Shown here one piece after another: positions 1 through 9,100 of a stretch of 64,000 nucleotides of DNA. The translations under genes and the position numbers were made by a program. The notes beneath the pieces were generated by a model, which saw nothing but the letters and a program-made list of their open reading frames with translations, was not told where the DNA came from and searched no databases. Source of the stretch: Peribacillus frigoritolerans (GTDB lineage Bacteria; Bacillota; Bacilli; Bacillales; DSM-1321); NCBI RefSeq assembly GCF_040250305.1, contig NZ_CP158190.1, positions 2,016,001 to 2,080,000 on the forward strand. Reading direction: 5' to 3'. Within the stretch, counting starts at the first letter, position 1; each line of letters opens with the position of its first letter.

Positions 1-1
1 T

Positions 2-925
2 AAACGGAGCTCCGGGAAACAGAAGGCGAAATTGAACCGTTCTGCCGAAGCGATCGAAACTCGGATCGAAAAATTAGCAAAAAAAGAAAAACCGAGGGAA
101 GATCCTCCTATCATTTTTGATATTTCAGAATTTCCATCTTTGCATAGCAAAAGGGTCATTCGATTTAATGGCTGTTCCCTGAAAGTTGGCTCAAGGGTGC
201 TGAAGCAACATATTTTTGGAGATGTCAAACTAGCTTGCAGACTCGCCATCAATGGTCAAAATGGTTCAGGAAAAACGACATTATTGAAAAAGATAGTGGA
301 AAGGCACCCAGATTTATATGTCGCGAAGCCGGCAAAGATTGGATTTTTTGCACAACAACAAGAAAATTTGAATGAAAGTAAAACGGTTCTTGAAAATATA
401 TTGGAGGACAGTCCCTACAATCAGGCTTTTATTCGGACGCTATTATCACGATTAGCTTTTAAAGGAAATGACGTTCACAAACAAGTATCACTTTTAAGCG
501 GTGGGGAAAGAGTCAGGGCTTCCCTAGCAAAAGTTTTTTTGGGAAACTATAATGTACTGGTTTTGGATGAACCTACAAATTACCTGGATATTCATACTAA
601 AGACGCTCTAACCGAAGTATTAAAAGCATATCCAGGAACCATCGTTTTTGTAACTCATGATCGTTCATTGATCCAATCGCTTGCAACGCATTCACTTTCA
701 TTTGAAGATGAACCTCCGAGAGTAAGTGCCATCAATCAGGAAGCAACAAAATCGTCCAAACGTAAGGATGATCATCAAGATAAACAGGCTGAACTTCTTA
801 TGATTGAAGTGCAAATCATCGAGACACTTGGGAAACTGTCCAGTGTTGTGAATGAAGAGGAAAAGGAGGAATTGGATAGGGAATACCTTCAACTCTTGAA
901 CAAGAAAAAGGAACTTGAAGATTAA
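2..925 (+). CDS. ABC-F family ATPase, C-terminal part (cut by window start)
   Basis: The frame is open from the first bases, so the gene begins upstream of the window. The visible part is the inter-domain linker and the second ATPase domain of a soluble ABC-F protein. Walker A is GQNGSGKT (near 255-275), the signature is LSGGERVR (near 495), Walker B is VLVLDEPTNYLD (near 560-590) and the H-switch is THDRS (near 655). A charged, probably coiled-coil tail of about 60 residues follows. There are no membrane segments. By family knowledge ABC-F proteins act on ribosomes, and the Vga/Msr/VmlR group protects against lincosamides, streptogramins or pleuromutilins. The class is certain; the resistance role is inferred because domain 1 and the antibiotic-resistance loop are not visible. 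Confidence 0.88.
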   Translation, partial: KRSSGKQKAKLNRSAEAIETRIEKLAKKEKPREDPPIIFDISEFPSLHSKRVIRFNGCSLKVGSRVLKQHIFGDVKLACRLAINGQNGSGKTTLLKKIVERHPDLYVAKPAKIGFFAQQQENLNESKTVLENILEDSPYNQAFIRTLLSRLAFKGNDVHKQVSLLSGGERVRASLAKVFLGNYNVLVLDEPTNYLDIHTKDALTEVLKAYPGTIVFVTHDRSLIQSLATHSLSFEDEPPRVSAINQEATKSSKRKDDHQDKQAELLMIEVQIIETLGKLSSVVNEEEKEELDREYLQLLNKKKELED

Positions 926-936
926 GTGCAAACCAT

Positions 937-968
937 AAAAGGCCCTTCTCAATTGAGAGGGGCCTTTT
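937..968 (+). terminator. Rho-independent terminator after ABC-F gene
   Basis: A hairpin with arms AAAAGGCCC and GGGGCCTTTT ends in a T run, starting 11 bases after the stop codon of the ABC-F gene. Confidence 0.85.
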
Positions 969-1148
969 GATTGATAAAGAGCGGTCAAAGTAGAGAGAGT
1001 TATTTTACACTTAAAATACCAACAAAGTGGATTAGTGAAAATTAATGAAAAAAAAGATGACTAATGTTAAAATTAACCAAGTTTATGTAGAAGGGGTATT
1101 TACACCAATCAAAAAAGAATGCCAATTTTTATAAGCATTCCTATGCAT

Positions 1149-1496
1149 TCAGATTTTGCTGCTGTTGCTCTCGTTTTCCGGTTTCTTTATGATTGCGTAT
1201 GCTAGGTATCCTATTAAGCCCATAAATAATCCGGTGCCGCCTACAATATAAATCATTGTAAACACTTTTCCTAATGTTGTCTGCGGTTCAAAACTGGGAT
1301 GCCCAACCGTGCTAAGAGTAACAACACAGAAGTAAAGGGAATCAATCACAGTTAGACCTTCCTGCTTAACATAGAAAATCGTGCCGGAAAATAACATAAC
1401 GAGGACCAAGACGAAAAGAACCTGGAAGTTCTTCAGTTTAAAAGCGGACCAGAGCGCTTTTAGAAAACGTTTTAAGGTGAGGATAAATGAAATCAT
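1149..1496 (-). CDS. NaK-like two-transmembrane cation channel with unusual filter TVGHP
   Basis: A small pore-loop channel of about 115 residues: an amphipathic N-terminus (ISFILTLKRFLKAL), an outer helix (FQVLFVLVLVMLFSGTIFY), a pore helix and filter (VVTLSTVGHPSFEPQT) and an inner helix (FTMIYIVGGTGLFMGLIGYLAY). Length and spacing match the Bacillus cereus NaK channel, whose filter is TVGDG. Here the last two filter residues are His-Pro, so ion selectivity cannot be inferred from TVGYG potassium channels. I chose the internal ATG (MISFIL) because it has an AAGGAAA ribosome-binding site and matches the family N-terminus; an ATG nine codons upstream is possible. No RCK or other regulatory domain is present. 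Confidence 0.85.
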   Translation of the reverse strand: MISFILTLKRFLKALWSAFKLKNFQVLFVLVLVMLFSGTIFYVKQEGLTVIDSLYFCVVTLSTVGHPSFEPQTTLGKVFTMIYIVGGTGLFMGLIGYLAYAIIKKPENESNSSKI

Positions 1497-1699
1497 TGGT
1501 AATCGAATTTCCTTTCGGTTCATTACATTTTAAGTAAAGTGAATGAGTAAATCCTGATATTCGAGCTTGATCAGTTAATCATTCTACTATACAGGAATTC
1601 AGTTTAGATTGACAAAGAAACCTGTTTATTTTGATCTGATTTGGACTAGAAGCGTTGGTAAACAATAGAAGGAGAAACTAAGTAAGAAGGGGGACAATC

Positions 1700-2125
1700 A
1701 TGAAGCCACGTATTACTGTCATTACATTAGGTGTGGATGATTTGGAAAAATCGCTGGAATTCTATCGGGATGGCCTGGGATTTCAAACAGAAGGGATAGT
1801 GGGCAAGGAATTTGAGCATGGAGCCGTTGCCTTTTTCGACCTGCAAGAAGGCCTAAAGCTTGCCATATGGAGTCGCAGGGATATAGCTCATGAGGCCAAG
1901 GTTCCTTTGTCTCCGACAAGTCCTACTGAATTTACCCTTGGTCACAATGTAGGCAGTAAAGAGGAAGTGAATATTGTGTTGGAAAAAGCAAAAAAAGCTG
2001 GCGCAATCATAACCGATCCGGCACATGACACTTTCTGGGGAGGATACTCTGCACACTTTCAAGACCCTGATGGACACCTTTGGGAGGTCGTTTGGAACCC
2101 GCAGTGGGACATCACAGAATCATGA
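1700..2125 (+). CDS. VOC (glyoxalase/bleomycin-resistance fold) protein
   Basis: 141 residues with the paired beta-alpha-beta-beta-beta pattern of the VOC superfamily. The start ITVITLGVDDLEKSLEFYRDGLGF is the typical first motif, and the second half ends in FQDPDGHLWEVVWNP, where the glutamate is a usual metal ligand. A strong AAGGGGG ribosome-binding site lies 9 bases before the ATG. It stands alone, with a dispersed repeat downstream. The substrate cannot be told from sequence; lactoylglutathione lyase, dioxygenase and resistance proteins share this fold. The family call is firm and the function is unassigned. Confidence 0.85.
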   Translation: MKPRITVITLGVDDLEKSLEFYRDGLGFQTEGIVGKEFEHGAVAFFDLQEGLKLAIWSRRDIAHEAKVPLSPTSPTEFTLGHNVGSKEEVNIVLEKAKKAGAIITDPAHDTFWGGYSAHFQDPDGHLWEVVWNPQWDITES

Positions 2126-2234
2126 ATGTGATCCATTTCAAGTTGATCTTGCTGAATAGAATCATGTTTTAGAAACATCACCTCAAGTTTTAATATTTCT
2201 AAAAGGACTCTAGGCAAAAGGATTCTATCTAAAG

Positions 2235-2410
2235 GTTAAAACAAAGATGATTGGAACGGAAGGTACGAGACTCCTGCGGGAACAGCGTGTCTACGGGAGA
2301 CCCCACAGGCGAAAGCCGAGGAGGCTCCCGGACCGCCCGCGGAAAGCGAGTGCCTGGAGTGGAAAGCAACGCCCAAATTGTACAAGCCATAAAAAACACT
2401 AGACAAACCC
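2235..2410 (+). repeat. GC-rich dispersed intergenic repeat, copy A
   Basis: Contains GATTGGAACGGAAGG, GAGACTCCTGCGGGAA, CCGCCCGCGGAAAGCGA and CAAATTGTACAAGCC, ending in AGACAAAC. The same blocks in the same order occur near 39.4 kb and, inverted and shortened, near 51.3 kb. It is much richer in GC than its surroundings and lies between genes. The short open frames in it on both strands have no ribosome-binding sites, so I read it as a non-coding repeat family, not genes. Confidence 0.75.
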
Positions 2411-2438
2411 GATTTTCATCGAGTTTGCCTAAAGTATG

Positions 2439-2476
2439 AACAAGCACTTTACCTAGGGGTTAAGTGCTTGTTTTTT
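2439..2476 (+). terminator. Rho-independent terminator
   Basis: Arms AACAAGCACTT and AAGTGCTTGTT are followed by TTTTTT on the plus strand. It closes the repeat region and overlaps the 3' end of the convergent minus-strand gene. Confidence 0.75.
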
Positions 2477-2725
2477 ATTAATGAATTCTCTACTTTTTGC
2501 AATCATTTCTTTATTCTTTTCTATCGCTTCGTTATTACTGTATTTCACCTGATTAACGGTCTCATTGTCTTCCATGTATTCAAGCAGCAAGTCTACCGCT
2601 TTATCCATCAGTCTTTCGATGGGGATACCTCTTTCTTCAGCCAAATTAGCGAGTCTATTAGTCAAGTACGGATTGAGGGTAATGTTTATTGGTTTTCGCG
2701 TTTCAGAATTGATAGGCCGTTCCAC
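2453..2725 (-). CDS. Small ribbon-helix-helix-like DNA-binding protein
   Basis: 90 residues. The segment RKPINITLNPYLTNRLANLAEERGIPIERLMDKAVDLLLEYME fits one beta strand followed by two helices, as in Arc/CopG proteins, and is followed by a charged tail. Such proteins are often plasmid or toxin-antitoxin regulators, but no toxin gene is adjacent. The start is GTG with only a weak GAAGG site overlapping it, and an upstream in-frame stop rules out a longer protein. The 3' end lies in a terminator stem for the opposite strand. Fold assignment is by eye and moderate. Confidence 0.55.
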   Translation of the reverse strand: MERPINSETRKPINITLNPYLTNRLANLAEERGIPIERLMDKAVDLLLEYMEDNETVNQVKYSNNEAIEKNKEMIAKSREFINKKQALNP

Positions 2726-2959
2726 CTTCAGTCTTTTAATCTATCATATACCTTTAATTGAGGGTAAACAAATTTAGTGTAGGGAAATGTATGTAGGCTT
2801 GTACAGAATTGGAAAGAAGCATTATTTAGGAGATAAATTCCTGAACGCATTAGTAAGTCTTGGTTTTAATATTTGGATAAATCTCAACTGGTTCTGTTGG
2901 CTTGAAATAAGGAAACAAATAGCGTTTTATGAACGTCGAAATAATGTCAATAGAAATGT
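2726..2959. other. Intergenic, no supported gene
   Basis: AT-rich sequence without a convincing reading frame, hairpin or promoter. Confidence 0.5.
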
Positions 2960-3277
2960 TTAGTTGTGCTTAAAAGACTTATTATTAGACATATATTTAT
3001 TGCTTCCTGGGAGTTTCTTGATTTTGTTCCAGGCTTCAATCGCTTCTTCACGACTTTTCCCTTGATTATTAGGATCAGCAAAAAAATCACGAATAAATTT
3101 ATTGTATTCAAATTGAGGAGCAATATTTTTCTTGTACGATGGGTCTTTCTTTCGCTCTTCTTCTTTATACCAAGCATCTACTACATCACGATATATTTTT
3201 CCGATGTTGTTTTTAAAATAGTTTTGGATATAGGTAGAAAAATGAAAATTAAGGAAGTATTGCGTACGGCCCTCCAA
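2960..3277 (-). pseudogene. Fragment of a SAP/DUF6434-type protein (5' end missing)
   Basis: The translation FHFSTYIQNYFKNNIGKIYRDVVDAWY and IAPQFEYNKFIRDFFADPNNQGKSREEAIEAWNKIK matches, from memory of the family, the C-terminal DUF6434 part of small Bacillus cytoplasmic proteins that normally begin with a SAP DNA-binding segment. That N-terminal half is absent. The first ten codons look like junction sequence, and no ribosome-binding site precedes the ATG. It ends in LPGSNKY plus a short extension. I call it a truncated remnant. The function of the family is unknown to me. Confidence 0.65.
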
Positions 3278-3316
3278 TTAATATCAAAATAACATACTAT
3301 CAAAAGGGGTGATAAT

Positions 3317-3643
3317 ATGACGAAAACGAAAGAGGATCTCTCTGAATAATCATTTCAATTAATTCTCCATAGCGGGAATGCCCGCAGCTGTGCAATGGAA
3401 GCCATCGCCTTGCAAAAACAAGGTAAATCAAGCGATGCCCAGGATAAATTAAAGGAAGCGGAACAAGAAATCGTTGCGGCACATAAAATCCAAACCGCAT
3501 TGAATCAACAAGAAGTGAATGGTGAGAAATTCGAGATTCCAATGCTCTTGATCCATGCTCAGGATCACTTGATGACTTCCATGACAACAAAAGATTTAGC
3601 GATAGAAATCGTGGAATTACATGAGAAAACACAAAGGAACTAA
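3317..3643 (+). pseudogene. PTS lactose/cellobiose-type EIIA gene with internal stop
   Basis: AAGGGG precedes ATG 3317; ten codons later there is an in-frame TAA at 3347-3349. The frame then continues as SFQLILHSGNARSCAMEA, the classic start of helix 1 of EIIA(Lac/Cel). The phosphorylated histidine is in AHKIQT and the trimer metal-site region is LLIHAQDHLMTSM. The protein would transfer phosphate from HPr to an EIIB of a beta-glucoside system. No EIIB or EIIC gene is nearby. Re-initiation at ATG 3395 would lack helix 1. The single nonsense change, or a sequencing error, makes it a pseudogene. Confidence 0.8.
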
Positions 3644-3654
3644 TAATATTCAAG

Positions 3655-3677
3655 AGGTTGCTGCGGCAGCCTTTTTC
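3655..3677 (+). terminator. Terminator after EIIA remnant
   Basis: Hairpin GCTG-CGG-CAGC with flanking GG/CC, then CTTTTT. Confidence 0.6.
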
Positions 3678-3679
3678 TT

Positions 3680-3916
3680 ATGTTCATAACGTGTGAACTT
3701 GCACGAGAAGGCGGCGATATATTTCTTCATGAACCTAAGCTCAAAAAATATGGCATGAAAGGGTCACTCAAGATTAGGAATCTCCGAAATTTTAAATTAT
3801 ACTAAGGTTCATGGCAGCAGCAATTGATGCTGTAACAGATTAACGAAGGGTAGTCATGATAGAAAAACAAACAACTAATTAGCAAGCCCAATCATGTTAT
3901 AAAAGGGGAGAAAAAC
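3680..3916. other. Intergenic, no supported gene
   Basis: A 41-codon open frame from 3679 has no ribosome-binding site and no recognisable family. The last 20 bases hold the AAAAGGGGAG ribosome-binding site of the next gene. Confidence 0.4.
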
Positions 3917-4819
3917 ATGCAAAGAGTCAATCTAACTGAAGATCTTAGTCTTTCACGCATTGTACACGGTATGTGGAGATTGGCAGATTGGAGATTTTCT
4001 ACCGAGGAAATCCTATCTCTTATTGAACACGGAATGGATCGGGGCGTCACTACATATGATCACGCCGATATATATGGCAGTTATACGTGTGAGGAGATTT
4101 TTGGGAACGCACTTTCATTAAAGCCATCTTTACGCGATAAAATGGAGATTGTTACGAAATGTGGCATAGTTCTTAAATCAGAAAACCGTCCTTCCCATAA
4201 AAGTCACCATTATGACACTAGTAAAGCCCATATCATAAAGTCTGTTGATCAATCTCTTATGAATCTTAAAACGGATTATATTGATCTGTTACTTATTCAT
4301 CGTCCGGATCCCCTGATGGACCCTGGGGAAACGGCTGAGGCGTTTAATCAATTAAAAGAATCAGGAAAGGTCCGTAACTTTGGAGTATCGAACTTCAAAA
4401 AACCGCAATGGGATATGCTTCAATCTTATCTAGAATATCCGCTTGTGACGAATCAGTTGGAGCTTTCTGCATATAATCTTGAAAACTTCGAAGACGGAAC
4501 CATGAACTCATGTCAGGAAATGGGCGTGGCGCCAATGGCATGGTCACCGCTTGCAGGAGGAAGCATTTTTGAGGAGTCGAATGAAAAGGCTGTCCGCTTA
4601 AGAAAAACGTTAGAAATCGTGAAAGAAGAAATCGGTGCCAATGGAATAGATGAAGTGATGTATGCATGGCTGTTGAGACATCCCGCAAAAATCATTCCAA
4701 TCGTTGGATCCGGTAAGAAAGAAAGACTGGACAGCGCCATTGATTCACTAAACCTAAGCATGGAAAAAGAGCAATGGTTTAACATTTTAACAAGCTCGAT
4801 GGGACATGATATTCCCTAA
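3917..4819 (+). CDS. Aldo/keto reductase, YdhF-like
   Basis: 300 residues, full length for the family. The NADPH-dependent (alpha/beta)8-barrel catalytic residues are visible: Asp and Tyr in YDHADIYGS, Lys in VTKCGI and His in LLIHRPDP. GVSNF and the late IPIVGSGKKERL match the cofactor-binding part. A strong AAAAGGGGAG ribosome-binding site precedes the ATG. Physiological substrate is unknown; these enzymes reduce aldehydes and ketones. Its last 110 codons and about 190 bases of downstream DNA occur again at 17.0-17.5 kb, so the gene forms the left edge of the toxin island. Confidence 0.9.
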   Translation: MQRVNLTEDLSLSRIVHGMWRLADWRFSTEEILSLIEHGMDRGVTTYDHADIYGSYTCEEIFGNALSLKPSLRDKMEIVTKCGIVLKSENRPSHKSHHYDTSKAHIIKSVDQSLMNLKTDYIDLLLIHRPDPLMDPGETAEAFNQLKESGKVRNFGVSNFKKPQWDMLQSYLEYPLVTNQLELSAYNLENFEDGTMNSCQEMGVAPMAWSPLAGGSIFEESNEKAVRLRKTLEIVKEEIGANGIDEVMYAWLLRHPAKIIPIVGSGKKERLDSAIDSLNLSMEKEQWFNILTSSMGHDIP

Positions 4820-5011
4820 TAAACAGACCTTTGAACAAAAAGAATGGGACTTCCAAGAGGGGGTCTTTTCTTTTTGCGTGAAAAATCATTGGGAATCAAC
4901 TCAGTTGTAGACGTTTAACCAAACCTCTCATGACATTTCTCCAAAAATTCCCCAAAGACCAATCTATCTAATCAAGCGAACGACAGGAACATCAATCTTT
5001 ATCCCTTTTAT
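4493..5011 (+). repeat. Direct repeat flanking the RHS island, left copy
   Basis: The 3' part of the aldo/keto reductase plus downstream non-coding DNA. It is matched at 17011-17541 in the same orientation at high but not complete identity (for example AATGGCATGGTCACCGCTTG in both). The two copies are about 12.5 kb apart. Confidence 0.85.
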
Positions 5012-6122
5012 GAATAAAACTTCAAATAACCCTCTTTTTTTTAAACCGAATTCCCACCAAAAATGTTCTACTGATATATTATTAAACGAACACATCCCCT
5101 CAAAAATCATTGTAAGTAATTAAATGAAATATGTCTTGTAAATGGCAAAACTTCAAAATCAAGGGTAAAGTCTACTCTATGAGTCATTCAATTTCTCCAT
5201 TCGATAAAAATCCATGGGTAAACAAGTTTTATAAAGTAAAATTGTTAGTGAGAATAATTATACCTATTATGATGATGTTTTTTTAATATATGTTCAAAAA
5301 TATAGTTCTTTATACCTACTAATCTTTTGGCCTATTCCTATTTTTCATGGGGCGAATTATACTTTCCTTAATTCCATTTGAGGAAAATTGTAGAATTATA
5401 GGAGGGTGCTAATGAAGGAGACAGAAGCAACCATATCTTAAACTGGAAAGTGCTCCCATGTATGTTGATTATTCATTTGTTAGCAGTCAATAACCAAAGA
5501 CTGGTACATTGCAGCTGCCAATCAGGGTGTTGTTGTTCAATTTCTTCAAGATGAAACACAAACCACATAATTTTGTATTCGAACGACCATCCGACCAATT
5601 CCACTTTAAAACCTCATTCTTTTCCGAATGTACCTCAAAAAAGAATATTAACCAATATGCGTAGTCATGCTCCATGGTATGAATAAAAACCAGCTCAAGT
5701 AACTCGATTGATAAAAGATGTTCAAGTAATTCAATTTTACTCAAACAGTTATCGGGAGATGCTTTTTATTCGAAGTTCCAATAAACAGAAAAGGATAAAG
5801 GTTCATATTTACAAAGTAGCTATAATACCCATGTATACTTGATTATTCCTCCAAACCAATGATTCCAGTTCATGTCATCATTTACAATGACACCAATTAA
5901 AAACAACAACTGTACCCAAAAAAGATACACATGCAAAAGGTTATTTATCAGTCTCTAGTGCTTTTGGAGATTATTATACCGACAACCTATACCGGTGAAA
6001 GAGGGACTTTCAAATCATTGATTGAATTCCCGGTACCAATAGTATTCAAATAAATAACAAATCATACGACATCACTAACGATACTTATGCAGCACCACCA
6101 TAAATTAATGGGGGGAAATAAG
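5012..6122. other. Degenerate region upstream of the RHS gene
   Basis: About 1.1 kb without an intact gene. A minus-strand frame at 5487-5744 (85 codons, with EHDYAYWLIFFFEV) has no ribosome-binding site and may be a remnant. Short plus-strand pieces such as GYLSVSSAFGDYYTDN (about 5935) and SYDITNDTYAAPP (about 6065) look like scraps of a surface protein, but I cannot name it. Confidence 0.4.
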
Positions 6123-9100
6123 ATGAAGCTTAATAAAAGAAAGCTAAATAAATATAAATTGGTAGTATGGACATTGATTCTTGCACTGATTGTATCCATT
6201 ATTCCGCCTTTTCAGGGAAGTGTCACTTTTGCAGAGAAGAACGAACCAATCAAAGATGTACATGAATTACAAGAGATGGATGAATTAAGAACGGAAAATT
6301 CTAAGACGTACCTTGATACTAAGACACGGGAATATGTGCTAGAGGAATATACAGAACCCATCCACTTTGAAAAAGACAATAAATGGGAGGATATTAACAA
6401 TGATATAGTTGCTGAAAAAGCTGAATCAGACGATGGGGATTTATCTGTTGGAAATAAAGCAAATGATTACAAGGTGAAGTTCTCTAAGAAAAGTAAGCAA
6501 AATCGAACGATACGATTAAAAAAGCAAGATAAGCAGCTTGAATTCGGTTTAGTCGATGCAAAGAAGGTAAAAGGTGTAGCTGAAGAAAATCGTATGACAT
6601 ATCCTCGTGTTTTTTCAAACGCTGATTTAGTTTTTCATGTCGATAATAATGCCGTAAAAGAAGAATTGGTTTTTGAGAGCAAGCCTGAAAATAATAAGTT
6701 CTCCTATGAGTTTAATTTGAAAAATCTACAAGCAAAAGAAGGCGATAATGGAGATATCATTTTTGAAGATAAAGACAAAAATGAATTTTTCGTTTTAACG
6801 AAGCCTTTTATGTATGATGCGGCCGAAAATATTTCACACGATGTTTCCATGAAGCTTCGTCAGGAGAAAGGGAAGACCTATGTCGATGTAGTCTCTGATG
6901 AAGGCTGGCTAAATTCAAAAGAACGGAAATACCCCATTGTCATTGATCCAACAGTTGGAATCCAAGATCACACCACTTCAGACACATTCATTTCATCCGC
7001 ATATCCGAAAGTGAATTACTGGCTGGATCCTTCTCTTATCACAGGAAAACAAATATATTACGGAACAACTCGATCTTTAGTTAAATTTAATTTGAAAAAT
7101 TTATTAAGCGGTGCAAAGATTACATCTGCAAATTTAAAATTAAGCTCACATTCTAACTTAAATGGATTCGATCATACAGCAAGTGTTGGGGTTTATCCCA
7201 TTTCAAAGCCATGGGCTTCCGATTCAGCAACCTGGAGTAACCAGCCGTCCATTGAAACGCAAGTGTCAAACTTGAATGTGACAAAAGATAACGAGTATAC
7301 ATTCTTCATGACAAATCTTGTTAAAGAATGGTATAGCGGGAAAAAAGCGAACCATGGCATCATGCTGAAAAATGCAAATGAAACCGTAAATCGTAAAATG
7401 TTCCGTTCTAGTGATTACTCTGCAGATCCATTGAAAAAGCCAAAATTAACTGTCGTTTATACGATTGACCCCATTGGCGTAGAAAGTTTTTGGACATCGG
7501 CGGGCTCCAATGTCAATACGTATAACGGTAACTTTTATACACAGGAAACGGACTTTACGATTGATGGACGCGGCCTTCCTTTAACGGTGAATCGTACGTA
7601 TAATAGCCGGTCCGACGAATCAGGTGTGTTTGGCTTTGGTTGGAGTTCGAATCTCGATCAAAAACTGAGTTTTGCAGCGGATGATCTTGTCCTTTATCGA
7701 GATGAGGATGGCACGAATCATATCTTTTCAAGGAATGCATCTGGTGGGTATGATTCACCTGGAGGCGTTTATGTACAACTTGAGAAAAACACAAATGGAA
7801 CATTTAAGCTCGTGGAAAAGGATGATTCTTATACAACGTTTGATGCTTCAGGGAAAATGGTTAACGCAACGGATACGAATAATAATAAAACGACTTATGC
7901 CTATTCAGGGAATAAACTAGTATCTGTAACCGATCCATCCGGAAGAAAAATGACGATCAGTTATGGTTCCAACGGAAAGGTGAGTTCGATTGTAGATCCG
8001 GCAAACCGAGAATATAAGTATACGTATGATGCAGCCAGTAACCTGACTGGGTATTCTGAAACGGATTCCAAACGAACCGTTACCCAAAATACCGGCTATG
8101 GTTATGGCGCAAATCATCAAATGACGTCCTATACGGATGAAAAAGGCAAGAAATTATCCATGACCTACAATGCTGAAAAACAGCTTGTAAAATATGAACA
8201 GCCAGTTACAATTGCCGGAGCTCTCCAAAAAGACTATTATACATTGTCCTATAATGGGTCAACTGGAGTCACCACGTTAACCGATTCAAGAGGTGTCAAA
8301 ACAGCCTACACCCATAATGCTTACGGAAACGTGATAAAGTCTGTTTCAGATGTCGGCGGTCTTAATTATACGCGAGCATTTAACTATGATGATCAAAATA
8401 ACATTATTCAAGAAAAAGATGAAAATGCAAATAAATCGGGTTCCAATGCAACGTATGATTATCGCTATGATGATTCAGGGAATGTAACATCATTCAGCAA
8501 TACATTAAATGAGCAAGAAAAAATTAAGTACGATGAAAACAATAATCCCATCGAATTTATTGATGCGAAAGGTAATGTATCAACCGAGGAATATGATAGT
8601 AACAATAACAATGTGGCGTCTACGGATGCAGCAACGAAATCTTCTGCTGTAAAGTATGATTCGAACGGGAATACCATAGAGGAAACATCATCTTTAAGTA
8701 TCGGTGAAAATCTCTTGAAAAATGGCAGTTTTGAAACAGATGCCAACAATGATAAATGGCCAGATAATTGGACAAAAATCGGTACAGCTACATTCACCTA
8801 CGATTCAACTGGCATATCGATTCAAAAAGCTAATCTTGGCGTAAAGCAACTTAAAATTTCCAATCCAACCACAGCGGCAGCAGTCGAAAGTGGACGTATC
8901 CCTTATAATGCTCAAAAAAAGTATGTAATCAGTGGGTACATGAAAACGACCAATGCCAATTCCAATGCTAAATTAGTCATTACCGGCGGAAACGCAAGTG
9001 GTAAAATGACTCAAACCATTAGTAGTCCGATGCTTTCTGGGACAAGCAATGTAGAGCGGATGCACCTGGTCATTAACCCTGGTGACCTATCAAGTGATAC

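Noticed and set aside
2251..2447. Open frames on both strands of 62-72 codons
   Set aside because: They lie wholly in the GC-rich repeat, lack ribosome-binding sites, and homologous repeat copies do not keep the frames.
5487..5744. Minus-strand frame of 85 codons
   Set aside because: No ribosome-binding site and no family I can name. Kept only as a possible remnant within the gap entry.
6087..6122. Upstream ATG of the RHS gene
   Set aside because: No Shine-Dalgarno, and it would place 12 polar residues before the signal peptide. ATG 6123 has GGGGGG upstream.
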